10,354 nt of DNA from JACQAI01 sp035507915. GTDB taxonomy: Bacteria > Pseudomonadota > Alphaproteobacteria > Elsterales > Elsteraceae. The stretch covers positions 1 to 10,354 of the forward strand of contig DATJNS010000154.1 of assembly GCA_035507915.1 (NCBI GenBank). Direction: 5' to 3'. Of the stretch, positions 1-6,007 are shown piece by piece. Made by a program: the position numbers and the translations under genes. Under the pieces are notes generated by a model, which was not told where the DNA came from, did no database searches, and saw only the letters and a program-made list of their open reading frames with translations. The first letter of the stretch is position 1. Every line of letters begins with the position of its first letter.

Positions 1-896
1 TTGATCAGGTCGCCCCACGGATCGTTCAGCCGAGCGACGCCGGAGATGAAGGCGACCACGCCGCCGATCTCGAGCCGGCCTTGCAGGACGAGCCAGCCGC
101 CGAACAGCAGCGCGGCGATGATCTGGAGGTGGTTGCACAGGTTCATCAGGAAATTGAGCGTGAACTTCAGCCGGAAGATGCCCATGTCGAGGACGAACAC
201 CCGCTCGATGCGCGCCTCATCCCGGGGGCCGTCCCGGCGCTCGTCGTAGTCGGCAGCGACGATGCTGATGCTGAGCCCACGCAGGATCTGCACCCGCAAT
301 GCCGTGCGCCGCACGATCGCGCCCTGCACCAGCGGCACGAAGACGAGCTGGGGCGCGAAGATGACCGCCGCGATCAGGGCCATCCAGAAATCGAGGTGGA
401 TCATGTAGGCGAACACCGACAGCAGCACGCCGGCCTGCAGCAGCGGCTCCGACAGGCTGTAGCCGACGAACGCGCCGATCGGCTCGACCTCCGCGACGAT
501 CATCGAGACCTCGACCCCGCGCGCGTCGGCGGTCGCCGCCACGCCGTTGCCGGCGGCGGCCAGCGCGCGGATGCGCCTGCGCAGGTCGAGCGTGGCGCGC
601 TCGCCGACCCAGCCGCGATAGACGTTGAGGCCGAGCTTGCTGCTGCCATGGACCAGGATGATGCCGCCATAGATCGCGCAGAGCGTCACGATGGCACCGA
701 ACGCGCGCTGCTTGGCGAGGTCGTCGACGATGCGGCGTTGCAGCTCGAGCGGCACCAGCTCGATCAGGAACACGGCGATCGTCAGGATGACGAGCAGCAG
801 CTGATGCAGCGCGCCGGTCGCCAGCACGTAGCGGAAGACGCCGGGCGGCAAGGCGTCACGGCGGCGCGGGGTGGTCATGATCGCGGCTTGGTCCAT
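1..896 (-). CDS. ABC exporter transmembrane domain, 3' part off the left edge
   Basis: The reverse strand is open for 298 codons from the ATG at 896 to the left edge; an in-frame TAG at 909-911 lies just upstream, so this is the first available ATG (a second ATG is at 878). The product is very hydrophobic, with membrane segments at about residues 24-48, 66-86, 145-190 (two) and 245-287 (two). Polar stretches sit where ABC exporters have cytoplasmic loops: PLELQRRIVDDL at 49-60 and NVYRGWVGERATLDLRRRI from 91. The C-terminal GGWLVLQGRLEIGGVVAFIS is typical of the end of an ABC_membrane domain. By family knowledge an ATP-binding domain should follow, probably in the same polypeptide, but it is outside the window. 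The substrate cannot be read. It is divergent from the nitroreductase gene, and an FNR-like box lies 38 bases upstream of its start. No convincing Shine-Dalgarno precedes either ATG, so the exact start is uncertain. Confidence 0.8.
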   Translation of the reverse strand, partial: MDQAAIMTTPRRRDALPPGVFRYVLATGALHQLLLVILTIAVFLIELVPLELQRRIVDDLAKQRAFGAIVTLCAIYGGIILVHGSSKLGLNVYRGWVGERATLDLRRRIRALAAAGNGVAATADARGVEVSMIVAEVEPIGAFVGYSLSEPLLQAGVLLSVFAYMIHLDFWMALIAAVIFAPQLVFVPLVQGAIVRRTALRVQILRGLSISIVAADYDERRDGPRDEARIERVFVLDMGIFRLKFTLNFLMNLCNHLQIIAALLFGGWLVLQGRLEIGGVVAFISGVARLNDPWGDLI

Positions 897-933
897 CGCG
901 CCGGAAGGCTAGGGGGTGTGTAGGAATTGTCCA

Positions 934-947
934 TTGACCCACGTCAA
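934..947. promoter_or_regulatory. FNR/FixK-type operator, TTGAC-CCAC-GTCAA
   Basis: This is a perfect 5-4-5 inverted repeat. It fits the TTGA-N6-TCAA core recognised by the CRP/FNR superfamily of oxygen or nitric-oxide sensing regulators (FNR, FixK, FnrL, DNR/NNR). Its centre is about 44 bases upstream of the ABC exporter ATG and about 132 bases upstream of the nitroreductase ATG, so it could serve either gene. TTGAC also resembles a -35 hexamer on each strand, but I find no good -10 at 17 bases on either side, which favours the operator reading. The match is seen directly; the regulator is inferred, and none is encoded in the window. Confidence 0.55.
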
Positions 948-1022
948 AATCCGCTCCGGGCGGGCCGGGGACCCGGCGGTTCGGCCGGCCAACGCGGGGT
1001 CGTCGGCCCGCCCTGCGGGCGC

Positions 1023-1028
1023 TACACT
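1023..1028 (+). promoter_or_regulatory. possible -10 element TACACT for the nitroreductase operon
   Basis: TACACT matches four of six positions of the sigma-70 -10 hexamer and lies 44 bases before the nitroreductase ATG in otherwise GC-rich DNA. No recognisable -35 hexamer is present at 16-18 bases, so either an activator is needed or the call is wrong. A very similar TAGACTCG precedes the CapA-like gene at 8928. Confidence 0.35.
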
Positions 1029-1072
1029 CGGCCCCGGGGCAATGTCCATCAAGCCCCCACGAGGAGACGCGG

Positions 1073-1723
1073 ATGGCCGACGCAACCGACCTGTTCCACA
1101 TCATCGAGACGACCCGGGCGATGCGCCGGCTCAAGCCCGACCCGGTGCCCGACGCGCTGATCGCCAAGATCCTCAAGGCGGGCCAGTGCGGGCCCAACGG
1201 CGGCAACACCCAGCGCTGGCGCTTCCTGGTGATCAAGGATCCGGCGATCAAGAAGGCGGTCCAGGTCTGGTACAAGCGCGCCCTCGACGAGGTGATCGGG
1301 CCGCGCTACGCCACCAGCGCCCCGCCGCCGGGCGCGACCAAGGAGGGCTACCATCGCCAGCACGGCGCGGTCGAGTATCTGACCGACCACTTCCACGAGG
1401 CCCCGGTCTGGATCGTGCCCTGCATCGAGCACGGCGACGCGCCGGCCAACCGGTCGAGCGGCGCCTCGATCTACCCGGCGGTGCAGAACATGCTGCTGAC
1501 CGCCCGCGCGCTCGGGCTCGGCGCCACGCTGACGACGCGCCACCTGCTCTACGAGAAGGAGACGGAGGCGGCGCTCGGGTTGCCGCCCGGCGTGCATTCC
1601 TACGCCATCATCCCGATCGGCTACCCGATGGGCAAATTCGGTCCGGTCGGCCGCGGCCCGCTCACCGACTTCGTCTATCTCGATCGCTGGGGCCAAGCCT
1701 ATCCGCCGGCGGCTTCGGCCTAG
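1073..1723 (+). CDS. nitroreductase family FMN oxidoreductase
   Basis: The 216-residue product fits the nitroreductase family: FMN-dependent, usually dimeric, cytoplasmic enzymes that use NAD(P)H to reduce nitro compounds, quinones or enones. The N-terminus carries the FMN-phosphate pattern TTRAMRRLKPDPVPD (residues 13-27), followed by GPNGGNTQRWRF (40-51), the usual flavin-contacting stretch. A second core helix, with NMLLTARALGLGATLTT, and the GYPMGK turn complete the family outline. Length is normal. The start is supported by GAGGAG six bases before the ATG. It is the first gene of a rightward run, 19 bases before the zinc-ribbon gene. The FNR-like box 132 bases upstream would suit a reductive enzyme induced at low oxygen, but that is inference. 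The physiological substrate is unknown. Confidence 0.9.
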   Translation: MADATDLFHIIETTRAMRRLKPDPVPDALIAKILKAGQCGPNGGNTQRWRFLVIKDPAIKKAVQVWYKRALDEVIGPRYATSAPPPGATKEGYHRQHGAVEYLTDHFHEAPVWIVPCIEHGDAPANRSSGASIYPAVQNMLLTARALGLGATLTTRHLLYEKETEAALGLPPGVHSYAIIPIGYPMGKFGPVGRGPLTDFVYLDRWGQAYPPAASA

Positions 1724-1742
1724 GGTTCGGCGGGCCAAGCGC

Positions 1743-2009
1743 ATGGGCGCGCTGCAGCCGAGACCGAAGGCGATCTGCCCGGAGTGCGGCACCGTCTCGA
1801 TCTACAGCGAGCACATCAACCGCCGCTGTGCCAAGACGTTCGAGGTCGAGGGCGAAGAGGAGCCGGTGCGCTGCGAGGGTCGCTTCAAGGGTGCCGTTGC
1901 GCCCGAGAACTGGACGATGTGCGCCGACTGCGGCGGCAGCGGCGCCGTCGGCGACGCCGCATGCGAGAGCTGCGGCGGAACGGGCTGGCTCTACACGCCC
2001 CCGCGGTGA
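1743..2009 (+). CDS. small cysteine-rich zinc-ribbon-like protein
   Basis: This 88-residue protein has eight cysteines. CPEC (12-15) with C29 and C44 could form one metal site. The pairs CADCGGSG (60-67) and CESCGGTG (74-81) are CxxCxGxG repeats like those of the DnaJ zinc-binding domain. There is no J domain, signal peptide or membrane segment, and it is too short to be a chaperone on its own. I recognise no named family. The gene lies 19 bases after the nitroreductase, and its TGA overlaps the ATG of the cyclase gene (TGATG at 2007-2011), so translation of the two is probably coupled. A role as a partner or regulator of the cyclase is a guess from position. The ribosome binding site is weak, so the start is less certain than the frame, which the regular cysteine spacing and coupling support. 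Confidence 0.75.
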   Translation: MGALQPRPKAICPECGTVSIYSEHINRRCAKTFEVEGEEEPVRCEGRFKGAVAPENWTMCADCGGSGAVGDAACESCGGTGWLYTPPR

Positions 2010-3187
2010 TGACCCATCCCGCCATCGCCGCGCTCCGGGATTGGCTGATCGACGGCGGGCGCTCGGAGCAGGATGCGCAGAAGATGCTCGACGCCACATG
2101 CCGGCGGCTGGTCGAGGCCGGCGTACCGTTGTCGCGCGTCGGCGTGTTCATTCAGACCCTGCACCCGAACGTCGTGGCGCGCCGCTTCGTGTGGCGTCCG
2201 GGCGCCGCCGTGCAGATGAGCGAGGCGACCTACGAGACGGCGGAACAGCCGGAGTACAAGGCGAGCCCGATGGCCCATGTCTACGAGCATGGCACGGCGC
2301 TGCGGCGCCGCCTGGTCGATCCCGATTGCCCAATCGACTATCCGGTGCTCCAGGAGTTCCGCGAGCAAGGCATCACCGACTATCTGATCGTGCCGCTGCG
2401 CTTCTCCGATGGCTCGCTGCACGCCGTGACCTTCGCGACCGTCGCGCCGCAAGGGTTCGACGACGCGCACGTCGCGGCGATTGACACGATCGTCATCCCG
2501 CTCGCGCGGGTCGCCGAGATCCGGGCGGCGCGGCGGACCGCGATCACGCTGCTCGAGACGTATGTCGGTCAACGCAGTGGGGCGCGCATCCTGGCCGGCC
2601 ACATCAGGCGCGGCGACGTCGAGACCATCGAGGCGGCGTTCTGGTACTCCGATCTGCGCGAGTTCACCGCGCTCAACGAGGCGCTTGCGCCGCACGACCT
2701 GATCGTGCTGCTCAACGAGTATTTCGGCGCGGTGACGAACGCGGTGACGGCGCGCGGCGGCGAGGTGCTGCAGTTCATCGGCGACGCCGCGCTGGCGATC
2801 TTCCCGGTCGGGTCCGACACGGATGGCCGGCGCGGCGCGTGTCGCGCGGCGCTCGATGCGGCGTACAACGCACGGGAGAGCGTGGCGGCAATCAACCGTG
2901 GACGGGTCGCCGACGGCCGGCCGACCATCCGCTTCGGCATCGGCCTGCATGTCGGTGCGGTCAGCTGGGGCAATGTCGGCGGGGTCGACCGGCTGGGCCT
3001 CAACGTGATCGGCCCGGCGGTCAACCGCACGGCGCGTCTCGAGACCCTGACCAAGCAGGTCGGCCTGCCGGTGCTGCTGTCGCAGGATTTCGCCGACGCG
3101 CTCGGCGTCGCCTGTCGGCCGGTCGGCCGCTTCACCCTGAAGGGTGTGCCCGAGCCGCAGGCCGTCTACGCGCCGCCGGAGGCCTGA
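2009..3187 (+). CDS. class III adenylate/guanylate cyclase with N-terminal sensory-like domain
   Basis: The 392-residue product should make cAMP or cGMP from the matching nucleoside triphosphate; it has no membrane segments. Residues 1 to about 190 form a GAF-like regulatory region (GITDYLIVPLRFSDGSLH, then GFDDAHVAAID); a linker TYVGQRSGARILAGHIRRGD leads into the catalytic domain from about 205. Visible catalytic residues are metal-binding D215 (SDLREF) and D259 (FIGDAAL), and transition-state N339 and R343 (AVNRTARLE). The spacing D215-D259 (44) and N339-R343 (4) matches the family. The residues that normally choose the base are unusual: Q255 where adenylate cyclases have Lys, and N332 where Asp or Thr is usual. 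The substrate is therefore not predictable by the simple rule. I place the start at 2009, where ATG overlaps the upstream TGA, although the frame stays open further upstream. It converges with the enoyl-CoA hydratase gene 19 bases away. Confidence 0.88.
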   Translation: MTHPAIAALRDWLIDGGRSEQDAQKMLDATCRRLVEAGVPLSRVGVFIQTLHPNVVARRFVWRPGAAVQMSEATYETAEQPEYKASPMAHVYEHGTALRRRLVDPDCPIDYPVLQEFREQGITDYLIVPLRFSDGSLHAVTFATVAPQGFDDAHVAAIDTIVIPLARVAEIRAARRTAITLLETYVGQRSGARILAGHIRRGDVETIEAAFWYSDLREFTALNEALAPHDLIVLLNEYFGAVTNAVTARGGEVLQFIGDAALAIFPVGSDTDGRRGACRAALDAAYNARESVAAINRGRVADGRPTIRFGIGLHVGAVSWGNVGGVDRLGLNVIGPAVNRTARLETLTKQVGLPVLLSQDFADALGVACRPVGRFTLKGVPEPQAVYAPPEA

Positions 3188-3195
3188 CGCGTCAG
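3184..3195. repeat. 12-base perfect palindrome across the cyclase stop codon
   Basis: CTGACGCGTCAG is fully self-complementary and contains the cyclase TGA. It sits in the 19-base gap between two convergent genes. It lacks a loop and a T-run on either strand, so it is not a recognisable intrinsic terminator. It may simply be chance in GC-rich DNA. Confidence 0.4.
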
Positions 3196-3206
3196 CGCCC
3201 CCGCCT

Positions 3207-4001
3207 TCAACGGCCGTCGCCGGAGGTGCCGGGCGCGGCCAGGCGCGCCGCCTTCTTGTCGACGAAGGCCTGGATGCGCGCGAAGCCCTCCGGGCTCGCG
3301 ACCCAGGCGCCGATCAGCCCTTCGACGAACAACCCGTCCTCGTGCGACATGTCGCCCAGCCGCGGCAGGCCGTTGGTGACCGCCCAGTTCGACATCGGCG
3401 CGTTCTCGGCGATGCGTCGGGCGAGCGAGACGGCGCGCGCGAGCGCCTCGCCTTTGGGCACCACGTACTGGCACAGATTGGCGCGCTCGCCCTCGGCGGC
3501 GGTCAGCACGCGGCCGGTCAGCATCAGGTCGGCCATGCGGGCGTAGCCCATCAGGCGCTGGATGCGCACCGCGCCGCCGCCGCCGACGAAGATGCCGCGC
3601 TGGCCCTCGGGCAGCGCGAACATCGTCGTCTCGTCGGCGACCCGCACGTGCGCCGCCGCGGCGAGCTCGAGTCCGCCGCCGACGCAGGCGCCGTGCAGCG
3701 CCGCGACGAACGGGATCGGGCCGCGCGCCATCAGGTCGAACGGGCGATTCCAGCGGCCGCGTCGGCGTCGTGGCGCACCCGGCTTCATCCAGGTCGCGGC
3801 CTCGGCGAGATCGAGCCCCGCCGAGAAGCACGGCCCGTGGCCGAACACCACGCCGACCTTGGCTTCCTCGCCGGCGCGCGCCGCCGCGTCGCGCAGCTGG
3901 CGCAGCACCTCGTCGCTGATCGCGTTGCGCTTGTCGGCGCGGTCGAGCCCGATCAGCGCCACCTCGCCGTCGAGCTCGTAGGTGATGTGCGTCTTGGCCA
4001 T
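3207..4001 (-). CDS. enoyl-CoA hydratase/isomerase (crotonase) family protein
   Basis: The 264-residue product belongs to the crotonase superfamily, cytoplasmic enzymes acting on CoA thioesters through an oxyanion hole. HGPCFSAGLDL (55-65) and HGACVGGGLELA (103-114) provide the two oxyanion-hole segments (A61 and G109 by alignment). E112 and E132 (FALPEG) are 20 residues apart, as are Glu144 and Glu164 of rat mitochondrial enoyl-CoA hydratase, so the hydratase dyad seems intact. RGIFVGGGGAVRI, followed by ARMADLMLTGR, marks a clade usually annotated only as crotonase-like. An arginine-rich patch PRRRRGRWNRP (77-87) lies before the second segment. I chose the ATG at 4001 because GGAGA lies about eight bases upstream and the protein then begins like the family; the frame is open further upstream. 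It is the last gene of the five-gene operon, 29 bases after the binding-protein gene. No CoA-activating enzyme is nearby, so its substrate is unknown. Confidence 0.9.
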   Translation of the reverse strand: MAKTHITYELDGEVALIGLDRADKRNAISDEVLRQLRDAAARAGEEAKVGVVFGHGPCFSAGLDLAEAATWMKPGAPRRRRGRWNRPFDLMARGPIPFVAALHGACVGGGLELAAAAHVRVADETTMFALPEGQRGIFVGGGGAVRIQRLMGYARMADLMLTGRVLTAAEGERANLCQYVVPKGEALARAVSLARRIAENAPMSNWAVTNGLPRLGDMSHEDGLFVEGLIGAWVASPEGFARIQAFVDKKAARLAAPGTSGDGR

Positions 4002-4030
4002 GCGCGTCTCCGTTCCATGTCGGCCGGCGG

Positions 4031-5020
4031 TCACTCCGCCCTGATGTGATTGGCGCGGATCACGGTGCCCCAGGTCTGGCGCGCCTCCTCGAAGATCGTC
4101 GCGGTCTCCTCCGGTGTCGAGGTCGCGGGATCGAGCCCGGCGTTGCGCAGGCGCTCCGCGTTCTTCGGGATCTTGAAGCCGCGCGCGACCTCGGCCGACA
4201 GGCGGTCGATGATGGGCCGCGGCGTCGCGGCGGGCGCGACCAGCGCGAACCAGGTCGTGGCGACGAACCCCGGCAGGCCGACCTCCTGCATGGTCGGGAG
4301 ATCCGGGAAGCTCGGGTATCGCGTCGCCGAGGTGACCGCCAGCAACTTGACGAAGCCGCCCTGCCGCAACGTCATCGCCGCGTTGGGCACGTCGAACGCC
4401 CACTGGACCTCGTTCTGCATCATCGCGTTGGTGAACGGGCCGGTGCCCCGATAGGCGATGTGCTCGCTCTTGAAGCCGGCGCGCATCTTCAGGAGCTCGC
4501 CGGCCAGATGGACCATGGTGCCGATGCCGGGCGAGCCGTAATCGAGCTGGACGCCCGATTTCGCGTACGCGATGAACGCGGCGTAGCTCGCGACCGGCAG
4601 CTTGGCATTGACCTCGAGCACGACCGGCAGTCGCACCAGGAGCGTGATCGGCGCGTAGGCGGTCGCCGGATCGTACGACAGATTGCCGTAGAGATCGCGC
4701 GCGACCGCGGCGTTGCCCAATCCCACGAGATAGAGCGTGTAGCCGTCGGGCGGCGCGTTGGCGAGAATCTCACCCGCCAGGTTGCCCGCCGCGCCCGGTT
4801 TGGCTTCGAGATAGAACGGCGCGCCCAGCGCCGTCGTCAGATGGTCGCATAGCACGCGACCGATGATGTCGGCCGGTCCGCCGGGCGGATAGCCGACGAG
4901 CACGCGCACCGGCCGTGACGGATAGGCGTCGGCGGCCGCGGCCGGCACGCCGCCGGCAACCAGGGCGGCCAGGGCGGCCAGGATCAGGCCGGCCGCCCAG
5001 CTGAAACGGAGTCTGTGCAT
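4031..5020 (-). CDS. Bug/TctC-family tripartite tricarboxylate transporter substrate-binding protein
   Basis: The 329-residue product is a periplasmic solute-binding protein of the Bug (TctC) family, whose members bind small organic acids, often di- or tricarboxylates, for a TctAB permease or for signalling. A signal peptide is clear: basic MHRLR, a hydrophobic stretch at about 8-25, and a likely cleavage after AAAA at residue 30. The mature protein opens with the family signature YPSRPVRVLVGYPPGGPAD (33-51). Later family segments include EAKPGAAGNLAGE, PPDGYTL and AYRGTGPFTNAMMQNEVQW. The length is normal. AGGA lies eight bases before the ATG. It sits between the aldolase gene (12 bases upstream) and the hydratase gene (29 bases downstream). 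No TctA or TctB genes are in the window, which is common because this family often occurs as orphan binding proteins. The ligand is probably the pathway substrate, by context only. Confidence 0.95.
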   Translation of the reverse strand: MHRLRFSWAAGLILAALAALVAGGVPAAAADAYPSRPVRVLVGYPPGGPADIIGRVLCDHLTTALGAPFYLEAKPGAAGNLAGEILANAPPDGYTLYLVGLGNAAVARDLYGNLSYDPATAYAPITLLVRLPVVLEVNAKLPVASYAAFIAYAKSGVQLDYGSPGIGTMVHLAGELLKMRAGFKSEHIAYRGTGPFTNAMMQNEVQWAFDVPNAAMTLRQGGFVKLLAVTSATRYPSFPDLPTMQEVGLPGFVATTWFALVAPAATPRPIIDRLSAEVARGFKIPKNAERLRNAGLDPATSTPEETATIFEEARQTWGTVIRANHIRAE

Positions 5021-5032
5021 CGACGGAGTCCT

Positions 5033-5980
5033 CTAGACCGGCATGGTGCGCTTCTGGTGCGCGCGACCGATCCGGGCCGTGTCCTCGCGGTGGCCCGCGA
5101 TCACGCGCACGCCCTCGTCGAGCCGCGCCACGATAGTGTCGGGCGTGCAGCCCTCGAGGAACGGCACGCGGTTCTTGCGGCAGGCGGCGAATACGCGCTC
5201 GCGCGCCTCCTGCATCTCGGGCGGGTAGGGCGCGCGCGGCACCGCGACGTAGCCGAGCGCGAGCCCGAGATCGCCCGGCCCGAGCTCGGCGAAGCCGAGG
5301 CCGGGCACCGCCAGGATCTCCTCGCAATGCGCCACGCCTTCGGGGCTCTCGAGCTTGACGCCGAGCAGCAGCTCGCCCTTCGGGTTGAGCGGCCACGGGT
5401 CGCAGCGCGCCATGTAATCCTCCGGCGCGACACCCCAGATCGCCGCGGCGGTGGTCTCCGAGCCGCGGCCGCGCGTGCCCAGCCCGAGCGGCCGGGCGCC
5501 GCCGGCGCGCTCCGCCGTGGCGCCGCGCATGCGCGCGACCGGGCTCGGCAGCGCGGGATCGACGCCGAGCGCGTGATGCGGATAGCGGCACGCCTCGACG
5601 AACGCGCGCACCGCGTCGGCCGACTCGGCCTGGCACATCAGGATGCCGTGCGCGCCGCGGCCGAGGATCTGGCGGAACTGCCAGGCGTTGAAGCGCACGT
5701 TGGCGGCGTCGGTGCCGTTGACCGGCGCCTCGACGATCACGGTCGGTGTGCGATGGCCCGACCGTGTCGGCCCGCCATCGACCATGCCGCGCAGATACTC
5801 GGCGAGCCCGGTCATGTCGAACGCGCCGTGCTCCATGCCGACATTCATGTAGTCGGCCCAGGTGTGGGCGTCCTCGCGACCCTGCGCGTGGGTCAAGACG
5901 TGGCCGGTATGCGCGCCGGCGTAGTAGATCGCCTGATCCTGCTCCAAGAGCTCGATCGCCCGGTTGATGCGCTCGGCCAT
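5033..5980 (-). CDS. divergent HpcH/HpaI-family aldolase
   Basis: The 315-residue product fits the HpcH/HpaI class II aldolase/citrate-lyase-like family, metal-dependent TIM-barrel enzymes that split or join C-C bonds, typically giving pyruvate. H51 in GMEHGAFDM corresponds to the catalytic histidine. E211 (GVKLES) and D237 (LGPGDLG) are 26 residues apart, as are the metal ligands Glu149 and Asp175 of E. coli HpaI. Two features differ from HpaI: a roughly 60-residue longer stretch before the metal site, and no arginine where HpaI has substrate-binding Arg70 (the local sequence is VIVEAPVNG, 81-89). It is therefore a separate clade with an unknown substrate; a lyase without classical aldolase activity is possible. 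GGAG lies eight bases before the ATG. It follows the MmgE/PrpD gene by 27 bases and precedes the binding-protein gene by 12, within the same operon. Confidence 0.88.
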   Translation of the reverse strand: MAERINRAIELLEQDQAIYYAGAHTGHVLTHAQGREDAHTWADYMNVGMEHGAFDMTGLAEYLRGMVDGGPTRSGHRTPTVIVEAPVNGTDAANVRFNAWQFRQILGRGAHGILMCQAESADAVRAFVEACRYPHHALGVDPALPSPVARMRGATAERAGGARPLGLGTRGRGSETTAAAIWGVAPEDYMARCDPWPLNPKGELLLGVKLESPEGVAHCEEILAVPGLGFAELGPGDLGLALGYVAVPRAPYPPEMQEARERVFAACRKNRVPFLEGCTPDTIVARLDEGVRVIAGHREDTARIGRAHQKRTMPV

Positions 5981-6007
5981 CGTGGTCGCTCCGCGTCGAG
6001 GAGGTCG

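Larger units (their letters stand above)
897..1072. promoter_or_regulatory. divergent intergenic regulatory region
   Basis: These 176 bases separate the leftward ABC exporter gene from the rightward nitroreductase gene and are the longest non-coding stretch here. They hold the FNR/FixK-like palindrome (934-947), a run of GC-rich inverted repeats (964-977, 983-990, 1006-1020), a TACACT -10-like element (1023-1028) and the GAGGAG ribosome binding site (1061-1066). I see no plausible small gene inside. Confidence 0.6.

Noticed and set aside
81..923. Long open frame on the + strand over the left edge
   Set aside because: Its product is low-complexity, rich in Arg, Asp, Glu and His, with no domain pattern, while the opposite strand encodes a clear ABC-exporter membrane domain. 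High GC keeps the opposing frame open.
934..962. Sigma-70 promoter using TTGACC as -35
   Set aside because: At 17 bases downstream the sequence is CGGGCG, nothing like a -10, and the perfect symmetry fits an operator better.
1784..2008. N-terminal extension of the cyclase from an upstream ATG
   Set aside because: The extra 75 residues are arginine-rich and are an out-of-frame reading of the zinc-ribbon gene. The ATG at 2009 overlaps the upstream stop and starts a protein of normal family form.
3188..3206. Intrinsic terminator between the convergent cyclase and hydratase genes
   Set aside because: Only a loop-less 12-base palindrome is present and no T-run follows on either strand.
4002..4403. 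Extension of the enoyl-CoA hydratase upstream of 4001
   Set aside because: The extension lies over the end of the binding-protein gene in another frame and has no family similarity. A good ribosome binding site precedes the ATG at 4001.
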